DNA of 64,000 nucleotides, taken from the NCBI GenBank assembly GCA_964564545.1, contig CAZMBP010000019.1, forward strand, positions 1 to 64,000, read 5' to 3'. Each line of letters begins with the position of its first letter. Position 1 is the stretch's first letter. The notes beneath the pieces are model-generated. The model did no database searches, was not told the origin of the DNA, and worked only from the letters and a program-made list of their open reading frames with translations. The translations under genes were made by a program, and so were the position numbers. Origin of the DNA: CAJQQY01 sp964564545. Lineage in GTDB: Bacteria > Bacteroidota > Bacteroidia > Chitinophagales > Saprospiraceae. Shown in pieces: positions 1-8,712 of this stretch.

Positions 1-1
1 A

Positions 2-331
2 AAAACATTTAATGAAGATCAGTTAAATAATTTAGCATTTGAAATAAATCGAATCTTAAAACGAAATGGAAAATTTTCACTAATTGATGTTTCGGTTCCA
101 AAAAACAAAGTTCTAAAATTTGGATATATGTTTTACTTGAAAAATATAATTCCAATCTTAGGTAAATTACTTTTAGGTAATCCAGAAAACTATAAGATGC
201 TTGGAATTTATACGGAAGAATTTAAAAATTCAAAAAAAGTGTTTCAAATTTTTAAGGAACAGGGATTCGACGTTAAATATGTTAATTATTTTTATGGCTG
301 TGCAAGCGGCATAAAAGGATCAAAAAAATAA
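2..331 (+). CDS. Class I SAM-dependent methyltransferase, C-terminal part (5' end outside window)
   Basis: The reading frame is open from base 2 to the stop at 329-331, so this is the last ~109 residues of a gene that begins before the window. The visible part has an EINRILKRNGKFSLIDVSVP stretch, the usual beta-strand after the catalytic core of UbiE/Coq5-like methyltransferases (RvLkpGG...d.s.P), followed by a helical cap and a terminal YxxG segment. The SAM-binding GxGxG motif would lie upstream, so substrate and exact family cannot be decided. It ends 18 bp before the dehydratase gene on the same strand. An ATG at 128 lies inside the domain and is not the true start. Confidence 0.7.
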   Translation, partial: KTFNEDQLNNLAFEINRILKRNGKFSLIDVSVPKNKVLKFGYMFYLKNIIPILGKLLLGNPENYKMLGIYTEEFKNSKKVFQIFKEQGFDVKYVNYFYGCASGIKGSKK

Positions 332-349
332 AAACTATATAAATATTAA

Positions 350-1291
350 ATGAATTACACTAAAGAAGATTTACTGAATTGCCATGAAAAAATTAAACCC
401 TTTATTCATCGCACTCCTGTCTTGACTTCACAGGCATTAAATAAAATTGCAGGAGCAGAAATTTATTTCAAATGTGAAAATTTTCAACGTATGGGTGCCT
501 TCAAAATGCGAGGGGCTGCTCATGCTATTTCAAATTTAACCGAGGAAGAAAAGGCCAAGGGAGTGGTCACTCATTCCTCTGGAAATTTTGCACAAGCAGT
601 TGCTTTAAGTGCAAAAATGCAAGGAATTAAAGCGTACATAGTCATGCCTTCCAATGCTCCCCAAGTCAAAAAAGATGCAGTTAAAGGTTATGGTGGAATC
701 ATCACAGAATGCGAACCAAATATTGATATTCGGCAAGCGACAACTGATAAAATATCAGCCGAAACTGGAGCAACAAAATTACATCCTTCCAACCAAGTTG
801 ATGTGATTTTAGGTCAAGGAACAGCTGCTATTGAATTGCTGGAAGATCATCCCGATTTAGATGTGGTTATGACACCAATCGGCGGTGGTGGGCTTGTGGC
901 AGGAACTGCACTTGCCGCTCATTTCTTTGGAAATAATTGTAAAACCATTGGTGGTGAACCTTTCGAAGCGGATGATGCCTACCGTTCACTTTTGAGTGGA
1001 AAAATAGAAATTAATGAAACTGCCAATACCATCGCTGATGGTCTTCGAACTATTTTAGGAAACCATAATTTTCCAATTATACAAAAATATGTTGCCGAAA
1101 TTATTCGGGTTCAAGAGGATGAAATTGTTGCAGCGATGAGATTGATTTGGGAGCGAATGAAAATTATTATTGAACCTTCTTGCGCTGTTCCTTTTGCTGC
1201 TTTATTAAGAGAAAAAGAAAAGTTTGCAGGTCAAAAAATTGGGATTATTCTTTCAGGTGGAAATGTTGATTTGGGGAACTTGCCATTTTAG
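350..1291 (+). CDS. PLP-dependent threonine/serine dehydratase or serine racemase-like enzyme
   Basis: A 313-residue fold-type II PLP enzyme. The PLP lysine is K52 in the motif MGAFKMRGA. The phosphate-binding glycine loop is PIGGGGLVAGTA, the SSGNFAQA loop contacts the substrate carboxylate, and the C-terminal LSGGNVDL is diagnostic of threonine ammonia-lyase/serine racemase. There is no C-terminal ACT domain, and the length fits the short catabolic (TdcB-like) or serine racemase type rather than biosynthetic IlvA. Expected reaction: deamination of threonine or serine to 2-oxobutyrate or pyruvate, possibly with racemase activity. Cytosolic; probably co-transcribed with the preceding methyltransferase. 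Family is clear, preferred substrate is not. Confidence 0.9.
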   Translation: MNYTKEDLLNCHEKIKPFIHRTPVLTSQALNKIAGAEIYFKCENFQRMGAFKMRGAAHAISNLTEEEKAKGVVTHSSGNFAQAVALSAKMQGIKAYIVMPSNAPQVKKDAVKGYGGIITECEPNIDIRQATTDKISAETGATKLHPSNQVDVILGQGTAAIELLEDHPDLDVVMTPIGGGGLVAGTALAAHFFGNNCKTIGGEPFEADDAYRSLLSGKIEINETANTIADGLRTILGNHNFPIIQKYVAEIIRVQEDEIVAAMRLIWERMKIIIEPSCAVPFAALLREKEKFAGQKIGIILSGGNVDLGNLPF

Positions 1292-1354
1292 GTTTTTAAG
1301 GATCAACTAATTTGATAATTAATTTATTAAAGTCAATGAAAAAAAGAAAACTAA

Positions 1355-1969
1355 ATGACAAAAGTATATATCTCCAACCAAAGAAAAACTGGAATACTAG
1401 GATTGTCTGGAGTTATTTTATTTTTGTTGTTTTTGTTATTTTTCGGGAATCTAAATTCGGAATTTAATTTCCAACAAGATTATATTAGTAAACTTGGAGC
1501 AATTGGCCAACCAAATGCCATTTGGTGGAACTTGTTAGGATTTGGATTAATTGGCTTAATATTAATTGGTTTTGGATTTTATTACGGAAAAATTCTTAAC
1601 GACAAATTAGCGGGATTACTACTTGCTATGTTTGGTGTAGGGTTTGCATTTACTGCATCACCAATCGATTTTATAGAATCCAAATCACCAATCTCAAAAG
1701 CACATATAGTTGCTATATGTCTGGCTCTTGCATTTTGGCTATTTGGACTTGCAAGAATTTCTTACAATCCCGCAAACAAGAAATCAGTTAAAAGGAGAGC
1801 AAACATAACAGCGATTCTAATGGTAACTTCAATGGTTGGATTTGTCTTGGAATTTTGGTCAATGCCAATTGCTCATAGATTAGTATTCGCTATTGTTTTT
1901 GGATGGACAGCAATTACATCTATTGACTTAATAAAAACAGAGCAAAAATCAATTCTTAATTTAAACTAA
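1355..1969 (+). CDS. DUF998 family multi-pass membrane protein
   Basis: 204 residues with about six hydrophobic helices (starting at residues ~13, ~58, ~88, ~113, ~150 and ~172). The first periplasmic loop carries DYISKLGAIGQPNA, the typical DUF998 pattern (a D-x-I-S-x-L-G segment before a small residue and a WN pair). The family is related to multi-pass membrane proteins of unknown function, so no reaction can be assigned. The gene stops 5 bp before the next lipoprotein gene, suggesting a two-gene transcript. Confidence 0.65.
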   Translation: MTKVYISNQRKTGILGLSGVILFLLFLLFFGNLNSEFNFQQDYISKLGAIGQPNAIWWNLLGFGLIGLILIGFGFYYGKILNDKLAGLLLAMFGVGFAFTASPIDFIESKSPISKAHIVAICLALAFWLFGLARISYNPANKKSVKRRANITAILMVTSMVGFVLEFWSMPIAHRLVFAIVFGWTAITSIDLIKTEQKSILNLN

Positions 1970-1974
1970 AAGAT

Positions 1975-2463
1975 ATGAAGTATTTATTTTTATTGACCGC
2001 AATCCTTGTATTCATTTCTTGTGAAAAAAATTCAACTGAGCCAGAGAATCAACCAGATTCAAATCTTCTTGAGTTTGAGGGAAACTACAAAATCAGTAGT
2101 TTAATTACAGATGGTATGCATGAAATCTTTGATTCATTAGGCAATGTTGTAGATTATGAATACAGAACTTCTACTGAAGAAGATAATTTATCCATTTCAT
2201 TTAAAAATGGAGACACACTTTTAGTCGATGGGTTCTATTTTAGCTTAGGAAGTTTTATACAAGAAGCTCCTGTCAAACTCAATGATAATAATGAATTCGA
2301 AATCCTTTTTAACTATTCTGATCCATTTAAAAAGGATGAAATTATAGGTACTATTTGGTTCGAAGCAGATAGCATTCACTTAGAATATGATTGGGACAAG
2401 ACTTGGTCTACAGCACCAGTACCTAATAAAGGTTCAGTAAGATCGCGAGGAATCAAGTTTTAG
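1975..2463 (+). CDS. Small lipoprotein of unknown function
   Basis: 162 residues. The N-terminus MKYLFLLTAILVFISCEK is a lipoprotein signal with lipobox cysteine C16. The rest is acidic and beta-rich, with no cysteines and no recognised domain; it resembles the lipocalin-like lipoproteins common in Bacteroidota (short strands, aromatic residues, an ending near KGSVRSRGIKF), but that is only a resemblance. It follows the DUF998 gene by 5 bp and is convergent with the VOC gene. Confidence 0.6.
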   Translation: MKYLFLLTAILVFISCEKNSTEPENQPDSNLLEFEGNYKISSLITDGMHEIFDSLGNVVDYEYRTSTEEDNLSISFKNGDTLLVDGFYFSLGSFIQEAPVKLNDNNEFEILFNYSDPFKKDEIIGTIWFEADSIHLEYDWDKTWSTAPVPNKGSVRSRGIKF

Positions 2464-2482
2464 CTGTTACATGGCAATTTTC

Positions 2483-2866
2483 CTAAAGTTCATATAATTC
2501 AATTGGCAAATCATCTGGATCAGAAAAAAACGCAAATCGCTTATTAGTGTATTCATCAATACGAATTGGTTCTACTTGAATCCCTTTTTCTTCCAGCTGA
2601 TGAACGGCTGATTCAATATCATCAACTTCAAAGGCTAGATGTCTCAATCCTTGAGCTTCAGGTCTTGAAACTCTCTTTGGAGGATTTGGAAAAGAAAAAA
2701 GCTCAATGATGTAAGTTCCATTTAGTGATAAATCTAATTTGTAAGAATCGCGTTTTTCTCTATACACTTCTCTGATTATTTCTAATCCTAAAATATTGGT
2801 ATAGAAATTTTTAGACTTTTCATAGTCGGAGCAAATGATAGCTATATGGTGAATTTTTTTTAACAT
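2483..2866 (-). CDS. VOC-superfamily (glyoxalase-like) metalloprotein, YaeR/GloA2 type
   Basis: 127 residues, one VOC module of two beta-alpha-beta-beta-beta units. Candidate metal ligands are the first-strand histidine (KIHHIAI), the Glu of YIIELFSF, the His of GLRHLAFEV and the Glu near the end (DLPIELYEL), the normal four-ligand spacing for glyoxalase-type proteins. The sequence resembles the YaeR/SMU1112c subgroup, which is annotated as lyase or lactoylglutathione-lyase-like without a firm substrate. Monocistronic, convergent with the upstream lipoprotein. Confidence 0.85.
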   Translation of the reverse strand: MLKKIHHIAIICSDYEKSKNFYTNILGLEIIREVYREKRDSYKLDLSLNGTYIIELFSFPNPPKRVSRPEAQGLRHLAFEVDDIESAVHQLEEKGIQVEPIRIDEYTNKRFAFFSDPDDLPIELYEL

Positions 2867-2966
2867 TGTTCTTATTCAAGTTTATTTAGAATTTCAATAA
2901 TACATAAGTAAAAGATAAAAAAGATGGATTCAATAATTTTTTTGAATCTATCTTTTTTATTTGATT

Positions 2967-3680
2967 TCAAACATCATATTTATCCAACTCCAAACTCTCA
3001 ATTAGCCGAATTAATTTCTTCGCGTAATTTGGATCAGTTGCATAACCCGCTTTTTTCAATCCTACTGCCCATTTTTTATAATCCGTTTTTTCTAAATCTA
3101 ATAAATGCTTGTATCTATTTTTTTGAAGAAAAAGAGAATGCGCGCGAAAACTTTCCCAAGCCGAAGAATAGGTTCGGAAAAAATCTTTGTGATGGTCATC
3201 GGAGAAATTTTTACAATGCCCTTTTTTACATTTTTTAGAAAAACATTTTATCCCAAAATGATTATTGGCTTCTCTTGCCAAAGGGCTTTTACCTGCTGAA
3301 CTTTCAAGTAAACCTTGTGCCAAAGTAATGCTTGCAGGAATGCCAAATTGTTCCATTTCTGACCTTGCTACATCAGAAAACCTTTTCACGTAAATGTATT
3401 GTTGAGAACTTGGCTTAGTAGGAATATCAAAATTTAATTTATCTGCTTCCTTTTTTGAACTAATCTCTTTTTTCTCAAAAAAAGAACCTCCTCCCCTATT
3501 TAAATTTTCAGTTATAGAAAATCGGTTCCCAGTCTCAAACTGGAATTGAATTTGAAAATCTTTAAACCAAAGGAAAAAAACAAAGAGGAAAAAATAACCG
3601 AACCTCCATTTAAAAGGCTCCATCCATAGCCATAGGAGTTGCACCTTCGCCCGTACGAGGCGTTGCATTTTTTGTAACAT
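2967..3680 (-). CDS. Membrane-anchored glucosaminidase-domain protein (GH73/FlgJ-like)
   Basis: 237 residues. A basic N-terminus is followed by a hydrophobic segment (about residues 24-41), which acts as a signal anchor. The catalytic domain fills the C-terminal half: GIPASITLAQGLLESSAG carries the likely catalytic Glu, followed by ANNHFGIKC and the YSSAWESFRAHSLFL helix typical of endo-beta-N-acetylglucosaminidases that cut peptidoglycan glycan strands. The lysine/cysteine-rich insert FSKKCKKGHCKNFSDDHHKDF is seen in other Bacteroidota members. No LysM repeat is present. Role: peptidoglycan remodelling or cell separation, in the periplasm. Confidence 0.88.
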   Translation of the reverse strand: MLQKMQRLVRAKVQLLWLWMEPFKWRFGYFFLFVFFLWFKDFQIQFQFETGNRFSITENLNRGGGSFFEKKEISSKKEADKLNFDIPTKPSSQQYIYVKRFSDVARSEMEQFGIPASITLAQGLLESSAGKSPLAREANNHFGIKCFSKKCKKGHCKNFSDDHHKDFFRTYSSAWESFRAHSLFLQKNRYKHLLDLEKTDYKKWAVGLKKAGYATDPNYAKKLIRLIESLELDKYDV

Positions 3681-4062
3681 AATTAGAATAGTTTTATAGT
3701 TTAGTAATAATTTCCTAAAGAATAATTCCTTCTTTGTTTCTTCCTCAAGCTGAACTCCACAAGCATCCTAATTAACTGATAACCAGTTAATTAAAAGAAA
3801 GAAATAATAATATTAAAAAATTTAGTTGGTAAATTTTGAGTGGTAACTAGCGAATAGTTTTTCTCAAATTAGGAAGAAGTATTGTTCTATCGTTGATCTA
3901 AATTAGAACAAAAATTTCGAATAAAAAAATGCTTTTTTTGAAAAAACAGGAAAAGCTTCCAATCAAAAAAAATTAAAACTGTGTAACTTATTGAAGATGA
4001 GTAATTTAAGTTTTGGTTTATTTTAACAATGTAATTGTATTGTTATGAAAATTATTTTTTTG
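3681..4062. other. Intergenic region with one short inverted repeat
   Basis: No credible reading frame. Very AT-rich. The only structure I see is a perfect 10-bp inverted repeat with a 5-bp spacer at 3769-3793 (arms TAATTAACTG and CAGTTAATTA), upstream of the glucosaminidase gene. It could be an operator. No T-rich tail with a GC stem is present, so it is not an obvious terminator. Confidence 0.5.
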
Positions 4063-4887
4063 TCACTCTTGCTTTAAAAGAAAACCTTGAAGTTTTGATA
4101 ATTTATCGGTATTGATCAAATCCATTTTTAATTCTAATAATTTTTTCCAAAGATTTTCATCTTCTGGAGTCGCCCATAAACGAGCTTTTTTTCCTTGAGC
4201 ATGAGTTTCATTTATAAACTTATAAATTTTCATAAATGCAGCTTCATCGACTTGACTATAATCTTCTACCTCAGCGACTATTCCTGCATTTTCACTAATG
4301 AAGGGCATCAAATGGTTAGGATAATTTTTGGCCAAATCACTAGGGCGTCCATCCAAAGTCATTAATTGCAAACTATCATTTAGTAAGGCTTCAAAGGGAC
4401 GATCACCAGAGAGAATCACCGTCACTTTCCCTTTGTGGAATTTTCCGTTTTCATAATAATTCAACATCTCACGAAATGGATACAATAGATCTCGAAGTTC
4501 ACGATAAGTTTGATTTGGGTAAATTTTAATATCAATCCATAAATAAAAATCACCTTCATAACCTTTATAAATTTCCTTATCACATCTTTTCCACCTTCGC
4601 CAAAGTGGTTTGAGATATAGTCGATTAAGAGGTTTCAATCTTGGAAAAGTCCGATCAGGCATATCATGTCCAACAAACAGTTTTCCATAAATATATAATA
4701 CATCTGCTTCCACACTTGTAAATCCATGTCGCAATGCATCATGCAATGGTTTGTTCCGAAAATAATCATTATGGGAATGAGCATTAGGCAAAGGTATCAC
4801 CTGTGCAGATAATTGAACAGCACTACATATGATTAAAATAGAAATTGCTTGGAAAATATTTGAGAGGAAAAATTTATTGTTTTGCAT
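4063..4887 (-). CDS. Secreted PI-PLC / glycerophosphodiester phosphodiesterase-like protein
   Basis: 274 residues with an N-terminal signal peptide ending near LSAQ. The mature start PNAHSHNDYFRNKPLHDAL, then GFTSVEADVLYIYGKLFVGHD, is the PI-PLC/GDPD TIM-barrel signature: a catalytic His in the HSHNDY loop, E/D metal ligands in EADV and the second catalytic His in VGHD. Such proteins (including the Aim6-like group) cleave phosphodiester head groups; the substrate here is unknown. Located in periplasm or outside the cell. It is 53 bp downstream of ybaK on the same strand and may share its transcript. Confidence 0.8.
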   Translation of the reverse strand: MQNNKFFLSNIFQAISILIICSAVQLSAQVIPLPNAHSHNDYFRNKPLHDALRHGFTSVEADVLYIYGKLFVGHDMPDRTFPRLKPLNRLYLKPLWRRWKRCDKEIYKGYEGDFYLWIDIKIYPNQTYRELRDLLYPFREMLNYYENGKFHKGKVTVILSGDRPFEALLNDSLQLMTLDGRPSDLAKNYPNHLMPFISENAGIVAEVEDYSQVDEAAFMKIYKFINETHAQGKKARLWATPEDENLWKKLLELKMDLINTDKLSKLQGFLLKQE

Positions 4888-4940
4888 CTGAAAGTATTTG
4901 TTTTTTTTTAAGATATTAATTTAAAACCAAAAACAATACC

Positions 4941-5417
4941 TCAATTCGAATCTGAAATTTGTACCATTTGTCCTTTAGTAATTTTCAATAAATCCAAAGG
5001 GGCTAAATTTACCAAGATACCTCTCATTCCAGCATTGACATAAATGGTTTCAAAATCCGCTGCCGACTCATCTAAAAAAACAGGAAATGGTTTTTTCATT
5101 CCAATCGGAGAGCAGCCACCACGAATGTATCCTGTCAAATTCAATAACTCTTTGACAGGTATTAATGCAATTTTTTTATTGCCAGAAACTTTTGCAAGCG
5201 ACTTTAAATTCAAAGTTTGATTACCATTTATGACAGCAATAAGAACCCCGTTTTTGTCCCCTTTAGCCACTAGGGTTTTAAATACATTTTCAGCTTTTAA
5301 GAAATTATCCCCTGCGATTTTTTTGACGGACAAATTTTCTTCGTTGTATTCGTACTCCAAAGTTTCGTAAGCAATTTTCTTTTGATCAAGTAGTCGAAGT
5401 GCATTCGTTTTTTTCAT
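4941..5417 (-). CDS. ybaK: Cys-tRNA(Pro) deacylase, YbaK/EbsC family
   Basis: 158 residues, the usual length for YbaK. The KTNALRLLDQKKIAYE start, the ENVFKTLVAKGD segment containing the conserved lysine, and GYIRGGCSPIGMKKPFPVFLD are all hallmarks of the YbaK subgroup of the INS (ProX-like) trans-editing domain. It hydrolyses Cys-tRNA(Pro) formed by prolyl-tRNA synthetase, in the cytosol. Assignment over ProX or YeaK rests on the GGCSPIG motif. Confidence 0.92.
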   Translation of the reverse strand: MKKTNALRLLDQKKIAYETLEYEYNEENLSVKKIAGDNFLKAENVFKTLVAKGDKNGVLIAVINGNQTLNLKSLAKVSGNKKIALIPVKELLNLTGYIRGGCSPIGMKKPFPVFLDESAADFETIYVNAGMRGILVNLAPLDLLKITKGQMVQISDSN

Positions 5418-5542
5418 AAAATTATCACCATATCTTTTTTATTAACTAAAGACGAAAATTACAAAATCTTGATAAGTTTTCCGTCCTAATCATTTTTTTC
5501 CTAGCTTTAAAGATTACTAACCTAATTTTTAAATCCTTTAAA

Positions 5543-6778
5543 ATGTTAAGTAAAATTTTGAAATTCGTCGGTGTCCTAATTTTAGTATTAATTGTTGTTG
5601 CACTTTTCAACTATGAAAAAATAAACAAACTCCGAAAAGTTGTTAGCCTTTTTGAAAAAGAAAACATCGTTGAAAATTTCCTTCACATGGAGGACATGAA
5701 TGAAACTTCAACGCTTATCAAAAGCTCCTCTCCTATTCGGTTGCCAGTCAATATTTCTCACCAACTTCCTAAAAGTTTTCAAAGCAATGGAAAAACCATT
5801 GATGTACAAAATTTCATCGATCGCTCTCTGACAACTGGACTAATGGTTATCCATAAAGACACTATTATTTTTGAAAAATATATGAATGGATTGACTCCGG
5901 AAACAACACATATTTCTTGGTCCATGGCTAAATCTTTTGTGTCTGGAATGATAGGAATTGCGGTAGAAGAAGGAAAAATTAAAAGTATTCAAGATCAGAT
6001 TACAGATTATTTGCCTCAGTTTAAAGGGACTGGTTATGAAAACGTCACTATTAAAGATGCTCTTGAAATGAGTTCAGGAGTTGGATTCAATGAGGATTAT
6101 TCTGATTTCAATTCAGACATTAATCGATTTGGAAGATATTTTGCTCTAGGTCAATCTTTTGAAAAATTTGCTATGAGTCTTAAAAATTCTCGAAAGCCGG
6201 GAACTTACAATCATTATGTAAGTATTGATACCCAAATCCTCGGAATGGTTTTGAAAAAGGCAACTGGCAAAACGATTACCGAATATATGCAAGAAAAAAT
6301 TTGGACTCCAATGGGAATGGAAGATGATGCTCAATGGATTATTGATGAAGATGGAATGGAAATGGCTTTGGGTGGATTAAATGCTACGATGCGAGATTTT
6401 GCGAAATATGGTTTGTTGTATTTGCATGAAGGAAATTGGTTGGGAAATCAAATTGTTCCTAAAAGTTGGGTTAAGCAATCCATTGCAATGGACGGCCCAC
6501 ATTTGCAACCTGGAACCAACGAATTTTCAAGTAGTGATATGGGATATGGTTTTCAATGGTGGATTCCACAAGATGCTGATGGTGCTTTTTTAGCTTCAGG
6601 AATTTATAATCAACACATATATATACAACCTAATCGAGATTTGGTAATTGTGAAATTATCAGGGAATTATCATTTTAAAGCTGATAAAGAATTAGAGAAA
6701 AGACAACATATTGATTTCTTTAAAAGTATAGTTCAGCAGTTTCCAAAAAATATTATTGCAGATAATTCAGTTGAATGA
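5543..6778 (+). CDS. Serine hydrolase, class C beta-lactamase/penicillin-binding-protein fold
   Basis: 411 residues. An N-terminal hydrophobic segment (residues ~6-22) anchors or exports the protein. The catalytic SxxK is S127-M-A-K130 in SWSMAKSFVSG. The second motif lies in the GTYNHYVSIDTQILG stretch (tyrosine-based, equivalent to YxN/YxS of class C enzymes), and YGFQWWIP plus the late SGIYNQHIYI strand correspond to the third, KTG-like region, where no lysine is visible. These proteins are usually esterases or peptidases rather than antibiotic hydrolases. Monocistronic, ending before a strong hairpin. Confidence 0.88.
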   Translation: MLSKILKFVGVLILVLIVVALFNYEKINKLRKVVSLFEKENIVENFLHMEDMNETSTLIKSSSPIRLPVNISHQLPKSFQSNGKTIDVQNFIDRSLTTGLMVIHKDTIIFEKYMNGLTPETTHISWSMAKSFVSGMIGIAVEEGKIKSIQDQITDYLPQFKGTGYENVTIKDALEMSSGVGFNEDYSDFNSDINRFGRYFALGQSFEKFAMSLKNSRKPGTYNHYVSIDTQILGMVLKKATGKTITEYMQEKIWTPMGMEDDAQWIIDEDGMEMALGGLNATMRDFAKYGLLYLHEGNWLGNQIVPKSWVKQSIAMDGPHLQPGTNEFSSSDMGYGFQWWIPQDADGAFLASGIYNQHIYIQPNRDLVIVKLSGNYHFKADKELEKRQHIDFFKSIVQQFPKNIIADNSVE

Positions 6779-6790
6779 AATTACTGAATG

Positions 6791-6861
6791 AATTATAAGA
6801 TAGCTATTTATCAAAAATATGGGTTTACCCAATAATTTGAATGAATAGCTATCTTATAATT
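6791..6861. terminator. 18-bp perfect inverted repeat between convergent genes
   Basis: Arms at 6791-6808 and 6844-6861 are exact reverse complements. The 35-bp loop holds a smaller palindrome (TGGGTTTACCCA). It sits between the convergent hydrolase and sigma-partner genes, so it is a probable bidirectional terminator, though it lacks a long T tract. Confidence 0.55.
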
Positions 6862-6892
6862 GAAACGAATTGCCGAATAATCATACTATTAT

Positions 6893-7519
6893 TTAATAAA
6901 GCTTTTGCTCCTGACTTTTCAAATCATCAAGAATCTGCTTCAATTCATTGATTTTACTTTCGTACATATAGAATATGTATTTCTTCGAAACAAACCACAA
7001 TATTCCAAATAAAACTGGGATCGAAATCACAAGAGTCAATAATATTCCATCCCACCTAGTAAAAATTTCTAAGTTGTTACTTCCATTATCTGTAAAACTC
7101 GCTAATAGTCCTAAGACAAAACTTATTGGCACAAATATCCAAATTAGGAATTTTAATTTTCTCAATGCTTTGGATAATACTTTGTAGTATCCTTCAATAC
7201 TTTTAACAACATTCTTCGTAGAAATCGATCTGATCTCATGAATAAATTCCTTGGTTGAAAAATAACTAGAAACCACTAAAAGAATCGTACAAGCATACAA
7301 AATCCAAACGTGTGGATGGTTTCGAAAAAAGTAAAATACTACAAACATCAGAATCACTCCACTTACCGTTTCATTAATCGCATTTCGTTTAATTTCCTGC
7401 AATAAGTCATTAGATTTCTTCCGAGATATTTCCAACACCTCAGGTTCTATCGACTGATAATAAACCTTAGCCTGATCATCAGATTTTTTCCAAATATTTT
7501 TTAAATCAAATTCTTCCAT
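6893..7519 (-). CDS. Membrane protein paired with ECF sigma factor (putative anti-sigma)
   Basis: 208 residues. A cytosolic N-terminal ~60 residues (MEEFDLKNIWKKSDDQ, a common start for Bacteroidota sigma-partner proteins) is followed by two pairs of transmembrane helices (about residues 51-92 and 125-180) and a charged C-terminal helix. Its start overlaps the sigma gene by 14 bp, so they are translationally linked. By position it should bind or modulate the sigma factor, but no zinc-binding anti-sigma motif is visible; the role is inferred from gene order. Confidence 0.65.
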   Translation of the reverse strand: MEEFDLKNIWKKSDDQAKVYYQSIEPEVLEISRKKSNDLLQEIKRNAINETVSGVILMFVVFYFFRNHPHVWILYACTILLVVSSYFSTKEFIHEIRSISTKNVVKSIEGYYKVLSKALRKLKFLIWIFVPISFVLGLLASFTDNGSNNLEIFTRWDGILLTLVISIPVLFGILWFVSKKYIFYMYESKINELKQILDDLKSQEQKLY

Positions 7520-8027
7520 ATCCTTGCTCGTTTAATAATTTGAATAATTGTTTTTTAATTCGCATTAGCTTTACCCCAACATGACTTGTCGTCAATCCTA
7601 TGATTTCAGCAATCTCATCATATTTTTTTTCATCTAAGTGCAGTAATATAATTGCTCGATCATCTTTTCCCAATTGATTGATACATTTATATAACAACTC
7701 TATCTTTTCTTCCTTTTGGAAAACATGCTCCACTCCTACCCCACCTTCATCTGGAATTTTAAAAGAAAAATTATCAATTGGATTAGTTGATTGATTTCGT
7801 TTTTGCTTTTTTTGAAAGGTCAAGGCTGTATTTAAAACCACTCGATATATCCAAGTTGATATTTTTGACTCACCTCTAAACCGGCCATAGGATTGCCAAA
7901 GTTGAATCAACATCTCTTGATACAAATCTTTAAAATCAGCCTCCCCCAAAGTGTAAGAGCGAGCTATTTTGTACAAAATACCATTGTACTCATCTATGAT
8001 ATGTTTGAATTCCTGTTCCGTTGGCAT
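7506..8027 (-). CDS. RNA polymerase ECF-type sigma factor
   Basis: 173 residues. Region 2 is visible as DFKDLYQEMLIQLWQSYGRFRGESKISTWIYRV in the first half (Asp-rich helix plus STWIYRVVLN), and region 4 at the C-terminus (KYDEIAEIIGLTTSHVGVKLMRIKKQL) is the HTH recognising the -35 element. Divergent from two very small membrane proteins across a ~120-bp gap; the gap carries ATTAGTATCG and CGAATACTAAT as an interrupted inverted repeat. It probably controls its own operon and possibly the divergent genes. Confidence 0.9.
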   Translation of the reverse strand: MPTEQEFKHIIDEYNGILYKIARSYTLGEADFKDLYQEMLIQLWQSYGRFRGESKISTWIYRVVLNTALTFQKKQKRNQSTNPIDNFSFKIPDEGGVGVEHVFQKEEKIELLYKCINQLGKDDRAIILLHLDEKKYDEIAEIIGLTTSHVGVKLMRIKKQLFKLLNEQGYGRI

Positions 8028-8150
8028 ATTAATTAGTATCGTTCATCGCTAATTTATTACAACTGGTCGGTAATAATTATTATTTTTTTTCTCAGCTGTA
8101 ATAAAACAACTAAACCGAATACTAATGTAATGAATCAAAAAAAAATTATC

Positions 8151-8351
8151 ATGAAAAATCAAAATTCAAAAAAATTCAATCCATTTACTTTTTTAGCAAT
8201 TGCTTTAGGAATATTTCTAGCACTTACTGATGACTACATTATTGAGTACTTGGGAGATCGACCTGCTTTAGGAATTTTATTTGTAGCAGTTTTATTATTT
8301 GGGATTTTCACCACAACAAGACCAAATAAAATCAAGGAAAGTAAATCTTAG
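8151..8351 (+). CDS. Small two-helix membrane protein
   Basis: 66 residues from the ATG at 8151, which I prefer to the ATG at 8130 because the remaining protein then begins MKNQNSKK like its neighbour. Two hydrophobic helices (FTFLAIALGIFLAL and LGILFVAVLLFGIF) flank a DDYIIEYLG loop. No known family. It resembles the next gene: both carry an acidic-I-x-x-YLG segment between two helices. Divergent from the ECF sigma gene. Confidence 0.6.
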   Translation: MKNQNSKKFNPFTFLAIALGIFLALTDDYIIEYLGDRPALGILFVAVLLFGIFTTTRPNKIKESKS

Positions 8352-8403
8352 TTTTCATCTAGAAGGATTCTCAGATATTTAATAACCTTAAAAAAATATA
8401 ATT

Positions 8404-8622
8404 ATGAAAAATTCAAATTTGAAAAAATTAGAAGAACAAGCAACTGTATACATTACACTTTCCATGATGCTTTCAATGAGCGCTCAACATATTACGGATT
8501 ACTTAGGAACACCTTTTTTAGAGTATGCGATGATTTTTGTGGCCATGGGATTTCTTGGTCTAGCTGTTATTAAAGTAAATCAATATCAGAAAGGAAAAGG
8601 GAAAGAAAGCTGCGCTTCTTAA
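8404..8622 (+). CDS. Small two-helix membrane protein, likely paralogue of preceding gene
   Basis: 72 residues with two hydrophobic stretches around an HITDYLGTPFLEYA loop; compare DDYIIEYLGDRPALG in the preceding protein. Ends in a lysine-rich tail with a cysteine (GKGKESCAS). No recognised domain. The two genes are 52 bp apart, share strand and architecture, and are probably one transcript controlled with the divergent sigma factor. Function unknown. Confidence 0.55.
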   Translation: MKNSNLKKLEEQATVYITLSMMLSMSAQHITDYLGTPFLEYAMIFVAMGFLGLAVIKVNQYQKGKGKESCAS

Positions 8623-8640
8623 GGACAAGGTAAAAAATAT

Positions 8641-8712
8641 TTGCTGTAACAAATACAGATAATTCATGTATATTTCTGTATAAATCATGTTTTACCTGTA
8701 TTTTTACAGCAA
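8641..8712. repeat. Partition-type palindrome cluster 1
   Basis: Opens with TTGCTGTAA and closes with TTTTTACAGCAA, so the ends are inverted copies. Inside are further CTGTA/TACAG half-sites, including CTGTATTTTTACAG at 8696-8709. First and outermost of eight clusters around parAB. Confidence 0.7.
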
